Positions 22,716-31,865 of a stretch of DNA of 36,159 nt are shown here, one piece after another. This DNA is from DATFHX01 sp035247945. GTDB lineage: Bacteria > Patescibacteriota > Saccharimonadia > Saccharimonadales > Saccharimonadaceae. The notes beneath the pieces were generated by a model. It did no database searches and was not told the DNA's origin. It saw only the letters and a list, made by a program, of their open reading frames with translations. The stretch lies in NCBI GenBank assembly GCA_035247945.1, contig DATFHX010000009.1:1-36159 (forward strand). The letters run 5' to 3'. Position numbers and translations under genes: made by a program. The number at the start of each line of letters is the position of its first letter. The first letter of the stretch is position 1.

Positions 22716-23849
22716 ATGAACTACGACCAGCTCGCTCTTGAACTCCACAAAAAATATAAAGGTAAGATAACAACGAATCTGCGTGACACTTCCGAATTAA
22801 CAAGAGATACGTTAAGTGCCTACTATAGCCCTGGCGTCGCTGCAGTAAGTCGAGCTATCGCTGAAGATCCTTCTCAACTCCCTACCTACACTTGGACGAA
22901 CAACCTTGTTGCTGTTATATCAGATGGCTCTGCCGTACTGGGACTCGGTGATGTTGGGCCGCGCGCCGCAATGCCTGTTATGGAAGGAAAAGCTCTCCTT
23001 TTCAAGCATTTCGCTGGAATCGATAGTATCCCTATCACCCTCGACGTTCATACTCCTGCCGAGATAATCTCGACAATAAAAGCGATTGCGCCAAGCTTTG
23101 GTGCTATCAACCTTGAAGATTTCGCAGCACCACAGTGCTTCGAAATTGAAGAACGGCTCAAAAACGAAATTGACATTCCCGTATTCCACGATGACCAGCA
23201 TGGGACTGCTATAGTTACTCTAGCGGGGCTTATGAATGCTATGCAGGTTACAGGCAGGAAGCTCGCTGACTGTAAGATCGTCGTTATTGGTGCGGGCGCA
23301 GCAGGCACGGCCATTATCAAACTTATCCACCAATATGCGTCCCCAACGATAATTGCCGTTGATAGTCGGGGTATTATTAGCAAAGATCGAACTGATCTTA
23401 ACGATCAAAAACGTACACTTTTACCTTACTTGGACGCTAGCCTGGGAGGATCTCTAGAGGACGCAATAACCGGCGCCGATATCTTTATCGGGGTCAGTCA
23501 GCCTGGCCTTCTTTCATCGGAAATGATTCAAAAAATGGCACCTAGCCCAATCATCTTCGCACTTGCAAACCCCATTCCAGAAATCATGCCCGATGTAGCA
23601 AAAGAAGCCGGTGCTGCGATTATCGCCACTGGACGCAGTGATTTTCCAAACCAAATAAACAACGCCGTCGCCTTTCCCGGTATTTTCAGAGGCGCACTCA
23701 ACAATGGCGTGAAGAAAATTACCGACCAGCATAAGGCTGCCGCAGCCGAAGCTATCGCTTCACTTGTGAAAGATCCCACACCAGATATGATCATCCCTTC
23801 GGTGTTTGATGAGCGTCTCGTATCTTCCATCGCTCGCGTTATTATATAG
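22716..23849 (+). CDS. NAD(P)-dependent malic enzyme, short form
   Basis: 377 residues, the short bacterial malic enzyme. It converts malate to pyruvate and CO2 while reducing NAD(P). The malic N-terminal domain has YYSPGVAAVSRAI (36-48), catalytic Lys92 in EGKALLFK, Glu134-Asp135 (NLEDFAAP) and HDDQHGTA (158-165) for metal binding. The Rossmann domain starts at VVIGAGAAGTAI (189-200). The coenzyme cannot be assigned safely. TATACT (22704-22709) ends six bases before the ATG with no Shine-Dalgarno, so the mRNA should be leaderless. It would supply pyruvate and reducing power in a cell without an obvious TCA cycle here. It converges with pilB. Confidence 0.95.
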   Translation: MNYDQLALELHKKYKGKITTNLRDTSELTRDTLSAYYSPGVAAVSRAIAEDPSQLPTYTWTNNLVAVISDGSAVLGLGDVGPRAAMPVMEGKALLFKHFAGIDSIPITLDVHTPAEIISTIKAIAPSFGAINLEDFAAPQCFEIEERLKNEIDIPVFHDDQHGTAIVTLAGLMNAMQVTGRKLADCKIVVIGAGAAGTAIIKLIHQYASPTIIAVDSRGIISKDRTDLNDQKRTLLPYLDASLGGSLEDAITGADIFIGVSQPGLLSSEMIQKMAPSPIIFALANPIPEIMPDVAKEAGAAIIATGRSDFPNQINNAVAFPGIFRGALNNGVKKITDQHKAAAAEAIASLVKDPTPDMIIPSVFDERLVSSIARVII

Positions 23850-23868
23850 ATTTGCCTTAGAAACTCTC

Positions 23869-25491
23869 TTAGATAACACGGTTAATCTCTTCAAGTGTCG
23901 TTTCACCTCGAAGAGCTGCAAGAACCCCGACTTGCTCTAATGTAAGCATCCCCGCTTGCTTCGCCGCTGCTTCAATAGCCTCGGTATGCACTTCGGTAAC
24001 ATCACCTCGCAAAAACTTCTGGATTTCCTCACCTACCACCATTTGTTCCATAATGACGATTCGCCCCTTATATCCAAATGGTACATCCTCGCTCGGACGT
24101 GGGCGCCAAAGAGAAAAAGCGTCGAGATCAGGATGTTCAATATCCTTAGGTATTCCTTCGAGTACGCGTTTAACGTAGTTTCGTGTGGCTTCGTCGGGTG
24201 TATATTCTTCTTTCGTAGAATCGTATAGCTTCCGCACAAGTCGTTGAGCGATAACAAGACGAATCGCGGTACTAAAAATTGGGTTCACCCCAATCAGGTC
24301 AATCATTCGGCTAAAGGCAGCGCTACTTGAGTTGGCGTGAAAGCTCGAGAGAACTAAGTGCCCGGTAATTGAAGCCTGAATAGCCGTTCGCGCCGTGTCT
24401 TGGTCACGAATCTCCCCCACCATGACAACATCCGGATCCAATCGAAGCACACTACGGAGCCCATCTGCAAAGCTTTTTCCACCCGTTGTATCAATTGGAA
24501 TCTGAGAAATGCCGCTTAATCCGTACTCAATAGGATCTTCGAGTGTAATAAGCTTTCTATCTGGCGTGTTCAATGCATTAAGCATACTATATAGTGTTGT
24601 CGACTTACCACTTCCTGTAGGCCCCACCATTAAAACCATGCCTCTTGGATGGCTAATAATATCATCTATCTCCTTGCGCTGCTTCGACGGAATGCCCAGA
24701 AGATCAAGATTAAGAAGGCTCTCGTCGAAATTAAACAGACGGATTACCGCATCTTGACCATAGAGTGTTGGTATTGCTTCCACGCGCATATTTAAAAGAT
24801 GCGTGGCGCCATCACGTGTAATTTCCTTTTGCATGTGGCCAGATTGAGGCTCAGTTGCCGCTGTCGATATATTCGCACGCGATGCAAGAGCGCCCATAAT
24901 AACCCGGTATCGATCCTTCTCCAGGTCAGCTACAGGATGGAGCGCTCCATCAATACGCATTCGAACACGAATGTAATTGCGCTCGTTCTCAATATGTATG
25001 TCACTCGCTCCAAGCTTATCTGCTTGACTAATGAGATAATCAAATACTTGATCACTACCAACTGAATTAAGTGTCTTACTTACTTGTGCGAGCGTTTCGC
25101 TGTCGCCTTCTTTGGCGATTTCGATGTCTTCATAGACTATCTGCTTAGGAGGATCATAACGATGCATAAAAGCACGAAAGCCACTGTTACTGATGAGGAG
25201 GAATTGGACATTATCGCCACGCTCATTGTATGACTGCTCCATTTGACGAATTAACGACTGCGGAGTTTGGCTTGTTACGCCGAATCGATACGGCTGGTCA
25301 CCACCACCTTGTGCAAGCGGTATGATGTACCCCTTATACATTTGATCGTTTGTCAGAATTCCTTGCGTAAGTGGCAGCGTCTCTTCGACAGTCCGGGCGT
25401 CGAGATATTGTATCCCCAGAATAGCCGCTCGTTGCTGAGTTGCCTTCTCATCTTGCTCACGCCTCCGCTGCTGTACTTTGTCTTCATCCAT
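23869..25491 (-). CDS. pilB: Type IV pilus assembly ATPase PilB/GspE family
   Basis: 540 residues. This hexameric ATPase powers pilus extension, which in Saccharibacteria is tied to twitching and host contact. Visible elements are the GSPII_E N-terminal part (1-130), Walker A GPTGSGKST (290-298), the Asp box EDPIEYG (318-324), Walker B in LDPDVVMVGEIRD (351-363) and the His box ITGHLVLSSFHAN (375-387). The tetracysteine zinc motif common in GspE/PilB is missing. No pilC, pilT or pilin gene is nearby. A TGCTACCAT extended -10 ends seven bases before the ATG with no Shine-Dalgarno. It diverges from the SpoU methyltransferase gene. Confidence 0.93.
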   Translation of the reverse strand: MDEDKVQQRRREQDEKATQQRAAILGIQYLDARTVEETLPLTQGILTNDQMYKGYIIPLAQGGGDQPYRFGVTSQTPQSLIRQMEQSYNERGDNVQFLLISNSGFRAFMHRYDPPKQIVYEDIEIAKEGDSETLAQVSKTLNSVGSDQVFDYLISQADKLGASDIHIENERNYIRVRMRIDGALHPVADLEKDRYRVIMGALASRANISTAATEPQSGHMQKEITRDGATHLLNMRVEAIPTLYGQDAVIRLFNFDESLLNLDLLGIPSKQRKEIDDIISHPRGMVLMVGPTGSGKSTTLYSMLNALNTPDRKLITLEDPIEYGLSGISQIPIDTTGGKSFADGLRSVLRLDPDVVMVGEIRDQDTARTAIQASITGHLVLSSFHANSSSAAFSRMIDLIGVNPIFSTAIRLVIAQRLVRKLYDSTKEEYTPDEATRNYVKRVLEGIPKDIEHPDLDAFSLWRPRPSEDVPFGYKGRIVIMEQMVVGEEIQKFLRGDVTEVHTEAIEAAAKQAGMLTLEQVGVLAALRGETTLEEINRVI

Positions 25492-25529
25492 TACGTTTAT
25501 GGTAGCAGAAAATCACACTAAATTATAGA

Positions 25530-25538
25530 TGATATAAT
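25530..25538 (+). promoter_or_regulatory. Extended -10 of the SpoU methyltransferase gene
   Basis: TGATATAAT (25530-25538) is a perfect extended -10. It ends nine bases before the ATG at 25548, so the transcript would have at most two or three bases of leader. Confidence 0.75.
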
Positions 25539-25547
25539 CAGTAAATA

Positions 25548-26033
25548 ATGACTGAGATAATTGTAATTGCTCACAATATTCGCTCCACCCATAATGTAGG
25601 CGCTATCTTTCGCACAAGTGAAGGTTTCGGTGTTAAGCAAATAATATTGAGCGGCTACACACCCTATCCTAAAATAGCAGCCGATTCTCGACTACCACAC
25701 ATCGCCGAAAAATTAACTGCTCAAATCCATAAAACCGCCCTAGGTGCAGAGGCACTTGTTAACTTCACACATCAGTCATCTCCCGACCTCAATATACTTC
25801 GCGAAAAGGGCTACACGATTATTGGACTCGAACAAGCGCGGACGTCCATTCTCCTTCCGGCATATAAGCCACCTAGCAAAGTAGCACTCCTTATTGGAGA
25901 AGAGGTGCATGGCATTAGCAAAGAACTGCTAGAAGAGTGCGATACGCTGGTAGAGATTCCAATGAAAGGTCAAAAAGAGTCTTTCAACGTAAGCGTTGCC
26001 ACGGGGATTGCACTATACGCCCTCTCAATATAG
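25548..26033 (+). CDS. SpoU/TrmH family RNA 2'-O-ribose methyltransferase
   Basis: 161 residues comprising only the SPOUT catalytic domain, without the N-terminal substrate-binding domain of RlmB. It transfers methyl from SAM to a ribose 2'-OH in rRNA or tRNA. The three SpoU motifs are present: NIRSTHNVGAIFRT (10-23) with the catalytic-type Asn and Arg, LLIGEEVHGI (about 114-123) and IPMKGQKESFNVSVATGIAL (about 136-155), which form the SAM-binding knot. Which RNA is modified cannot be read from the sequence. A shared hairpin ends it. Confidence 0.92.
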   Translation: MTEIIVIAHNIRSTHNVGAIFRTSEGFGVKQIILSGYTPYPKIAADSRLPHIAEKLTAQIHKTALGAEALVNFTHQSSPDLNILREKGYTIIGLEQARTSILLPAYKPPSKVALLIGEEVHGISKELLEECDTLVEIPMKGQKESFNVSVATGIALYALSI

Positions 26034-26034
26034 A

Positions 26035-26063
26035 AACACCCCGGTCATAGCGGCCGGGGTGTT
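26035..26063. terminator. Bidirectional terminator
   Basis: AACACCCCGG (26035-26044) and CCGGGGTGTT (26054-26063) form a 10-bp perfect stem, two bases after the methyltransferase stop and seven bases from the stop of the minus-strand orphan gene. T-runs are short on both sides. Confidence 0.75.
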
Positions 26064-26069
26064 CCAGCA

Positions 26070-26516
26070 TTACACCTGCAGGTTCTCCTTCACATCGTAA
26101 CTCCCGCCGTCCAATGAAACAATCATGAGACGACCCAGACCCGAATATCGCTCTACAGCTACGGAGTAGTTTCCTTGCTTACTGATCCTTACCGCCATAT
26201 CTCCAAGTGCAGGAGCTGAGTCTTCCCGCGTGAGTACAACGTTACTCACGTAGTATGCACTAGACGAATCCCGTAGTCCTGGATAGCGTCTTGTCTGCGA
26301 CAGTGACGAAATCGTCACATGCAAAATCAACGCTTGTCCCCGAAATAGAGCGACCATTCCTGGAGGAACCTGCTTATTTTCTTCCGTTCGTTCCGACCAG
26401 TCAAACCAAACAGGCGGGCGTTCGCCAAATGTTAGTCTCTCTTGCTGCTTGCGCCGGTAGGCTCTTATCAAGCTTGCGAGATTGGCATTACCTGGCGAAT
26501 CGATGCCGTTTTGCAC
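26070..26516 (-). CDS. Orphan soluble protein, 148 residues, downstream of dnaE
   Basis: No family recognised. GTG start at 26514-26516, with AGGGAG five bases upstream. A basic helix (ANLASLIRAYRRKQQERL) is followed by a probable beta-rich domain with strands such as MVALFRGQALILHVTISSL, AYYVSNVVLTRE and RLMIVSLDGGSYDV. No signal, membrane helix or metal motif. It follows dnaE on the same strand by 63 bases; a TAGAAT -10 (26544-26549, minus) offers a separate promoter though no good -35 is seen. GC-richer codon use and its own GC-rich hairpin place it with the other orphan genes of the window. Confidence 0.7.
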   Translation of the reverse strand: MQNGIDSPGNANLASLIRAYRRKQQERLTFGERPPVWFDWSERTEENKQVPPGMVALFRGQALILHVTISSLSQTRRYPGLRDSSSAYYVSNVVLTREDSAPALGDMAVRISKQGNYSVAVERYSGLGRLMIVSLDGGSYDVKENLQV

Positions 26517-26579
26517 ACGTTCTCCCTGTGAATTGCTGGAACTATTCTATCGTGACATACTTTTTTATTATGTGCAAAT

Positions 26580-29500
26580 TTATTTTAATACAACAGCATC
26601 TTCCCCTAAGAGCTTTACAAGTCCGCCTATAAGTGCGTCGCTTCCATCCACCCTAAAAGGCAATCGGATTGCAGATTTCTTCTCCGCGCCAAGCACTAGT
26701 ACAATATCCGTATTACCGGCAAATTCACTGCATGTCTGCTTCAGTGATACAAGCGTTTGATGGTCATCGGGATCTTTTACATGCACAAATAAACGCTTCA
26801 CCGGAGGTACATCTATAATTGGTCGCGACTTTTCAGCCGAAGTCTCTTTCTTCACCTCAGGCTCCACCGTTGCAATGGGCTGCCCCGTTTTCTTTGCGTG
26901 GTACTCAGCCCTCCTCACAGCCTTTACTTTTGCACTCATCTTCGGTGCGTCCATCTTGCGACCTGTTGATTCATAACTACGAAGTTCATCGTCTGTGATC
27001 TCAATCACCTCATCAGCTATGATCTTTGCCTCATCCCCCAGGTTGCCGTCGCGATCTCTCGCACTGATCTTACCACCTACGCGTATAACTGCATCCTGCA
27101 CTAATTTAGCACCTACTTGTTCGTATAAGTTAGGAAAAATAATAACTTCACCCTCACCCGTCTTATCTTCCATTGCAACAAATGCCATCTTCGTACCTGA
27201 TTTTGTTACAATGGTTCGTACCGTATTTACGATTCCCCCTACTGTTGCACGCTGTCCATCTACGTCAGGCTTTACCTTCGCGAACCCTACAGTCTGTTCC
27301 TCGAAATATGTCGCATACTTGTCAAGTGGATGGGCACTGATATATAGACCAAGAAGCTCACGCTCCCACATGAGCTGCTCTTTCTCTGTAAATCTTACAG
27401 GGGCTGTTTGCATGGCGACCGTTGCCTGCATGCCGGCAACATTATTCATTCCACCAAACAAGTCGGTCTGGCCACTGAGCGCTTCTTTCTGAACCTTACT
27501 CGCGTATGCTTGAATAGTCTCTAAGTTGTAAAGAAGGTCTGATCGCTCACCAAATTCATCAAAACCCCCCGTCTTAATCAAAGACTCCCATGCCTTACGA
27601 TTAAACTTGCTCGTACTGACACGCTTTGCAAAGTCCTCGACACTCTTAAAGGGCCCATCAATCTCTCGTGCCCGAAGTACTTCTTCCACAGCACTTACAC
27701 CTACGCCTTTAATTGCAGCCATTCCAAAACGGATTTCGTTTTCATGAGGCACAATGTCAAATTCAACATATGACTTGTTTACATCAGGTGCAAGAACCTT
27801 AATACCCATATGCTTACATTCAGCGATCTCGATTGCTAAACGATCAATGTCGTCTTGGTCGCTCGTCATAAGCGCAGCCATAAAAGCATCCGGATAGTGC
27901 GCTTTGAGGTATGCCGTCCAATATGCGATAAGACCGTAACAGGCTGCGTGCGACTTGTTAAAACAGTAGTTCGCAAACTCTTCCAGCTGGCTCCAGAATG
28001 TCTCAGCCATCTCTTTCGTTGCGCCCCCTACATTGATAGCACCCTCAACAAACTCAGGCTTTACCTTCATCATGAGATCGATCTTCTTCTTACCGACAGC
28101 CTTACGAAGCGTGTCTGCTTGACCACCCGTAAATCCACACCACTCTTTGGAGATCTGCATGAACTGCTCCTGGTAGACGAGAATACCGTACGTCGCTTCG
28201 AGTGAGGGCTTCATTCCTTCGTGCAAATATGTAATGGGTTCAATTCCATGCTTGCGCTTAATAAAGCTATCGATGAACTGCATCGGTCCCGGGCGATAGA
28301 GAGCCACCATCGCGATAATATCTTCAAATACGGTCGGCTTCAGCTCTCGAAGATATCGCTTCATTCCTGCAGACTCAAGCTGGAACACACCTGTCGTGTC
28401 GCCTCGCTGGAAAAGTTCGTATGTCTTTTCGTCATCAAGAGAAATGTGAGAAAGGTCAATCTTCTCACCGTACGCCTTCTCGATAATGTTCAAGGCATTA
28501 TTGATGGTCGTAAGGTTTGAAAGTCCCAAAAAGTCCATCTTGAGAAGACCAAGCTCTTCAACCTCGCCCATCGGGAACTGAGTGGATACAACACCCTTTT
28601 GAGCCATTTCAAGTGGGAGGTATTTGACCAGGTCATCAGGAGCAATCACTACTCCACATGCATGTACACCGTGAGATCGAATGGTTCCTTCAAGTCGGAT
28701 TGCATAGTCAAAAACTTCTTTAGCTGTTGGATTTGACTCATATTCCTTTTTAAGATCAGCGTCTTCTTTCACGCTCACTTTTAATGGGATGTGCCTCCCT
28801 TGTGCAGGCGGAGGAATCATCTTACTTAAGCGATCCGCCTCTGCATAAGGTACCTGCAGAACGCGTGCCACATCACGCACTGCCGCACGTGCTGCCATCT
28901 TACCAAACGTTACAATGTTTGAGACCCGGTCTGCACCATACTTATCAGAACAGTACTGAATTACCTCATCTCGACGAGTGTCCTGGATGTCGACATCAAT
29001 ATCAGGCATGCTAATACGATCAGGATTAAGAAATCGCTCAAATAGGAGTCCGTACTTTAGAGGATCAAGATCAGTAATAGCGAGTGCATACGCGATAATC
29101 GAACCTGCCGCACTCCCACGACCAGGTCCAAAGATAATGCCTCGATCCTTACCCCAGTTAATGAAATCCTGGACGATGAGAAAGTATCCATTGTAGCCCA
29201 TATTATCAAGAACACCCATCTCCATATCGAGACGTTCAATCTGGTCTTCACTTAATAAGGGTCGGATGTCCTGAACCTCCATCGTTTCTGATGTTTTTTG
29301 ATCAACACCTGCATAGCGACGAGCCATGCCTCTATATACCAATTTATCGAGATAGGACTTCTCTGTCTCACCTTCTGGGACTGGAAATGTTGGAATAAGA
29401 ATACCACCTAAGTCAATCTCAACATTGCAACGGTCAGCAATTCTTTTAGTATTACGAACAGCCTCTGGGTTCGTCTTACTCCAACGATCTATAATATCTT

Positions 29501-30314
29501 GAGGATCTGTTACATGTAGCTCAAAGTCTTTCAAACTCATTCGCTTTTCGTCTGCTAGAAATGCACCAGTTCCCACGCATAGAAGGATTTCATGCGTATC
29601 TTGGTCATCATGAGATAAGTAATGTCCATCACTCGTTACTACGCATGGTATATCGAGCTCATTAGAAAGGCGCTCTAGATACTTATTGATCTTCACCTGA
29701 ACGTCCCATTTCGCAGGGCAGTCTGGATGCCCATGATCCTGGAGCTCCAAGTAGTAGCGATCACCAAATACAGACTTATACCAAGCGGCTACCTTCTTTG
29801 CCTCCTCGTAGTTATCATTTCGAAGATTCTCTCCAACTTCACCGCTTGCACATGCAGATAGCGCGATAAGTCCTTCATTATATTTTTCAAGTAACTCATG
29901 GTCGATGCGCGGCTTGTAATACATCCCCTCTAGGTTTGCCTTAGTAGAAAGCATCATGAGGTTTTTGTATCCCGTCTCATTCATTGCATGTAGAATCAGG
30001 TGATATCGAGCTTTATCTTTTGCAGGATCGCGGTCGTGACGTGAACGCGCCGCCACATATGCCTCCATACCAATTATCGGCTTGACTCCAATAGCTTTAG
30101 CCGATTTGTAGAAGTCAATCGTCCCAGACATGGTTCCGTGGTCTGTCATAGCCACTGCTTCCATGCCCAGCTCCTTGACATGACCTACGAGATCGGGTAT
30201 TTTGCTCAGTCCATCAAGTAAGCTATGGTGTGTGTGATTATGTAAGTGAACATAATCCGACACCTTAAGTGTACTGTCCTGCTGCTGGGCAGGTCTTGTA
30301 TCTACAGCCTCCAT
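26580..30314 (-). CDS. dnaE: DNA polymerase III alpha subunit
   Basis: 1244 residues, the replicative polymerase. The N-terminal PHP domain (about 20-290) keeps its metal ligands: HLHNH (23-27), MTDHG (56-60), the CASGEVGE stretch and SDGHY (228-232). The palm has GPGRGSAAGS (396-405) and the catalytic aspartates in PDIDVDIQD (437-445). Helix-hairpin-helix and OB-fold regions follow (GMAAIKGVGVSAVEE; KMAFVAMEDKTGEGEVIIF). The intact PHP site suggests possible intrinsic proofreading. TATACT (30323-30328, minus) ends eight bases before the ATG and there is no Shine-Dalgarno, predicting a leaderless mRNA for this key gene. Confidence 0.98.
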   Translation of the reverse strand: MEAVDTRPAQQQDSTLKVSDYVHLHNHTHHSLLDGLSKIPDLVGHVKELGMEAVAMTDHGTMSGTIDFYKSAKAIGVKPIIGMEAYVAARSRHDRDPAKDKARYHLILHAMNETGYKNLMMLSTKANLEGMYYKPRIDHELLEKYNEGLIALSACASGEVGENLRNDNYEEAKKVAAWYKSVFGDRYYLELQDHGHPDCPAKWDVQVKINKYLERLSNELDIPCVVTSDGHYLSHDDQDTHEILLCVGTGAFLADEKRMSLKDFELHVTDPQDIIDRWSKTNPEAVRNTKRIADRCNVEIDLGGILIPTFPVPEGETEKSYLDKLVYRGMARRYAGVDQKTSETMEVQDIRPLLSEDQIERLDMEMGVLDNMGYNGYFLIVQDFINWGKDRGIIFGPGRGSAAGSIIAYALAITDLDPLKYGLLFERFLNPDRISMPDIDVDIQDTRRDEVIQYCSDKYGADRVSNIVTFGKMAARAAVRDVARVLQVPYAEADRLSKMIPPPAQGRHIPLKVSVKEDADLKKEYESNPTAKEVFDYAIRLEGTIRSHGVHACGVVIAPDDLVKYLPLEMAQKGVVSTQFPMGEVEELGLLKMDFLGLSNLTTINNALNIIEKAYGEKIDLSHISLDDEKTYELFQRGDTTGVFQLESAGMKRYLRELKPTVFEDIIAMVALYRPGPMQFIDSFIKRKHGIEPITYLHEGMKPSLEATYGILVYQEQFMQISKEWCGFTGGQADTLRKAVGKKKIDLMMKVKPEFVEGAINVGGATKEMAETFWSQLEEFANYCFNKSHAACYGLIAYWTAYLKAHYPDAFMAALMTSDQDDIDRLAIEIAECKHMGIKVLAPDVNKSYVEFDIVPHENEIRFGMAAIKGVGVSAVEEVLRAREIDGPFKSVEDFAKRVSTSKFNRKAWESLIKTGGFDEFGERSDLLYNLETIQAYASKVQKEALSGQTDLFGGMNNVAGMQATVAMQTAPVRFTEKEQLMWERELLGLYISAHPLDKYATYFEEQTVGFAKVKPDVDGQRATVGGIVNTVRTIVTKSGTKMAFVAMEDKTGEGEVIIFPNLYEQVGAKLVQDAVIRVGGKISARDRDGNLGDEAKIIADEVIEITDDELRSYESTGRKMDAPKMSAKVKAVRRAEYHAKKTGQPIATVEPEVKKETSAEKSRPIIDVPPVKRLFVHVKDPDDHQTLVSLKQTCSEFAGNTDIVLVLGAEKKSAIRLPFRVDGSDALIGGLVKLLGEDAVVLK

Positions 30315-30362
30315 ATATATTTAGTATAGCGAATCTTTACACGATTTGTCTGTAGTAAAAAA

Positions 30363-30641
30363 TCACTTACCTTGTTTCATGGCATCAATAACACCATTAA
30401 CAAAATCGCCTAGCGGCGGAAATACATTTACAAATTGACCTAGGAGCCACGCGAGTAATGTAATTAGGACAGTACCTCCAAGAACACTCCCAAATCCAAA
30501 GAATATTCCACGAACAAAGTTCATTTTGTATATTTGAGCTCGACTTCGATTGAAATCGTAGAACAAGTCCTCAATTATCGTAGCCCTTGCTCCACGTTCA
30601 TTGTCGGCTGCTATTTTTTTAGATATCTTCTTAAAAACCAC
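30363..30641 (-). CDS. DUF5665 family membrane protein
   Basis: 92 residues. A basic cytoplasmic start (KKISKKIAADNERGARA) leads to one or two membrane helices containing MNFVRGIFFGFGSVLGGTVL and ITLLAWLLGQFV, the hallmark of DUF5665, common in Saccharibacteria and related CPR. The role is unknown. The GTG start (30639-30641) lies one base after the preceding stop, so it is translationally coupled to the 81-residue membrane protein. Confidence 0.82.
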   Translation of the reverse strand: MVFKKISKKIAADNERGARATIIEDLFYDFNRSRAQIYKMNFVRGIFFGFGSVLGGTVLITLLAWLLGQFVNVFPPLGDFVNGVIDAMKQGK

Positions 30642-30642
30642 G

Positions 30643-30888
30643 TTACTCTTTCCGCTCCCCGGATTTAAAAAGCTCAGCTGCTTTAGATATAATCGACTTT
30701 TTTGAAACGACCCGACGAGCTTTTCTTACGGTGTCTTCAATCGCTTCTGCGGTATTCTGCGCCGTAGTTGTAATATGCTTAATTTGTCGTGTTATTTGAA
30801 TTAATAGTACTAGAAGTATAATTCCTGCTAATAGGAACAGTGCCAAAAATACCGCTAAAATAATGACTAAAATTTGCGCCCAATCCAT
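30643..30888 (-). CDS. Small single-pass membrane protein, 81 residues
   Basis: One N-terminal hydrophobic helix (about 5-32) is followed by an amphipathic helix (QITRQIKHITTTAQNTAEAI) and a Lys/Arg-rich end, a layout like short DUF948-type proteins, though I cannot assign it firmly. ATG at 30886-30888 has AAGGGG seven bases upstream. It forms a pair with the DUF5665 gene, and both products would sit in the membrane with a cytoplasmic helical part. Confidence 0.78.
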   Translation of the reverse strand: MDWAQILVIILAVFLALFLLAGIILLVLLIQITRQIKHITTTAQNTAEAIEDTVRKARRVVSKKSIISKAAELFKSGERKE

Positions 30889-30918
30889 TTTGATTCCCCT
30901 TTTTTATTTTGTAGTAAA

Positions 30919-30935
30919 GGGCGACAATGTCGCCC
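30919..30935 (-). terminator. galU terminator
   Basis: GGGCGAC and GTCGCCC form a 7-bp stem around three bases, followed on the minus strand by TTTAC. It lies about 37 bases after the galU stop and before the 81-residue membrane protein gene. Confidence 0.65.
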
Positions 30936-30971
30936 CTCTTTCTTACTATATCACTTTTGTCGTAGCGGTAT

Positions 30972-31865
30972 CTACGATAGCTTGGATTGTATGTGTTTTA
31001 AGAGATCGTCGCCGAGCTCTTCATGTGCTAGTCCAAAATCAATAACAGTTTTAAGGTACTCGAGTTTATCCCCAGTATCGTAGTAGGTTCCATCTTGAAT
31101 CTCGTAAGCAAGATATTTGCAACCGTCTTCAATCATTTGCTGCATAACAGGCTGTACCATAAATTCACCCGTCCCGTCGTAAGCAGCTTGTGCTTTCTCT
31201 AGATAGTCAAAAAGCTCACCATTGAGTACGTAACTACTTACTGAAGCGAGATCGGAAGGGGCATTTTGCTTACCTGGCTTTTCAACAATATGCGAAATCT
31301 CAAGAAGGCCATCTTTTATTACCTTACCTGCAGCAATGCCGTACTTATCATATTCTTTATCAGTAGTTACCTTCTTACATGAGAGAACCGCACCACCGTG
31401 CTCTTGTTGGATGTCTATCATTTGCTGGAAACGACTTGGTGAAGCGACGAAGAAGTCGTCTGCCCAGGTGTAAATAAATGGCTCATTGCGATCAATCAAT
31501 GGTGCAGCACACATCAAAGGCGTCGCATTACCGTAAGGCCCTTTTTGACGGATATAAATGAAGTTAGCAAGATTTGAAAGGTTCTCAACCTCTTCAATTA
31601 AGTGTCGCTTCTTTTCTCCACCAGCACGAAGATTCACAAGAAGGTCTTCGTTCGGCATATCAAAATGATCTTCAATCGAGCGTTTATTGCTACTTCCGAC
31701 AATAATAATATCTTTAATACCCGCACTCACAAGCTCTTCAACAACATATTGGATAATGGGCTTATCGATGAGTGGAATCATCTCCTTTGGAAGTGCTTTC
31801 GTTTGTGGTAAGAATCGAGTTCCGAATCCTGCCGCTGCAATGACCGCTTTGGTTGGCTTTTTCAT
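30972..31865 (-). CDS. galU: UTP-glucose-1-phosphate uridylyltransferase
   Basis: 297 residues, full GalU length. It makes UDP-glucose from UTP and glucose-1-phosphate for surface polysaccharide. The nucleotide-binding start AAGFGTRFLPQTKALPKEM (11-29) carries the GxGTRxLP signature and the catalytic-region Lys; YTWADDF, GTGEFMVQP and DGTYYDTGDKLEYL (C-terminal) match the family. ATG at 31863-31865 with AAAGGAG ten bases upstream. It fits metabolically with the sugar mutase at the other end of the window. Confidence 0.97.
   Translation of the reverse strand: MKKPTKAVIAAAGFGTRFLPQTKALPKEMIPLIDKPIIQYVVEELVSAGIKDIIIVGSSNKRSIEDHFDMPNEDLLVNLRAGGEKKRHLIEEVENLSNLANFIYIRQKGPYGNATPLMCAAPLIDRNEPFIYTWADDFFVASPSRFQQMIDIQQEHGGAVLSCKKVTTDKEYDKYGIAAGKVIKDGLLEISHIVEKPGKQNAPSDLASVSSYVLNGELFDYLEKAQAAYDGTGEFMVQPVMQQMIEDGCKYLAYEIQDGTYYDTGDKLEYLKTVIDFGLAHEELGDDLLKHIQSKLS

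Noticed and set aside
30945..30971. Extended -10-like TGATATAGT (minus) after galU as a promoter for the small membrane proteins
   Set aside because: The galU terminator hairpin lies directly downstream, so transcripts from it would mostly stop; no -35 supports it.
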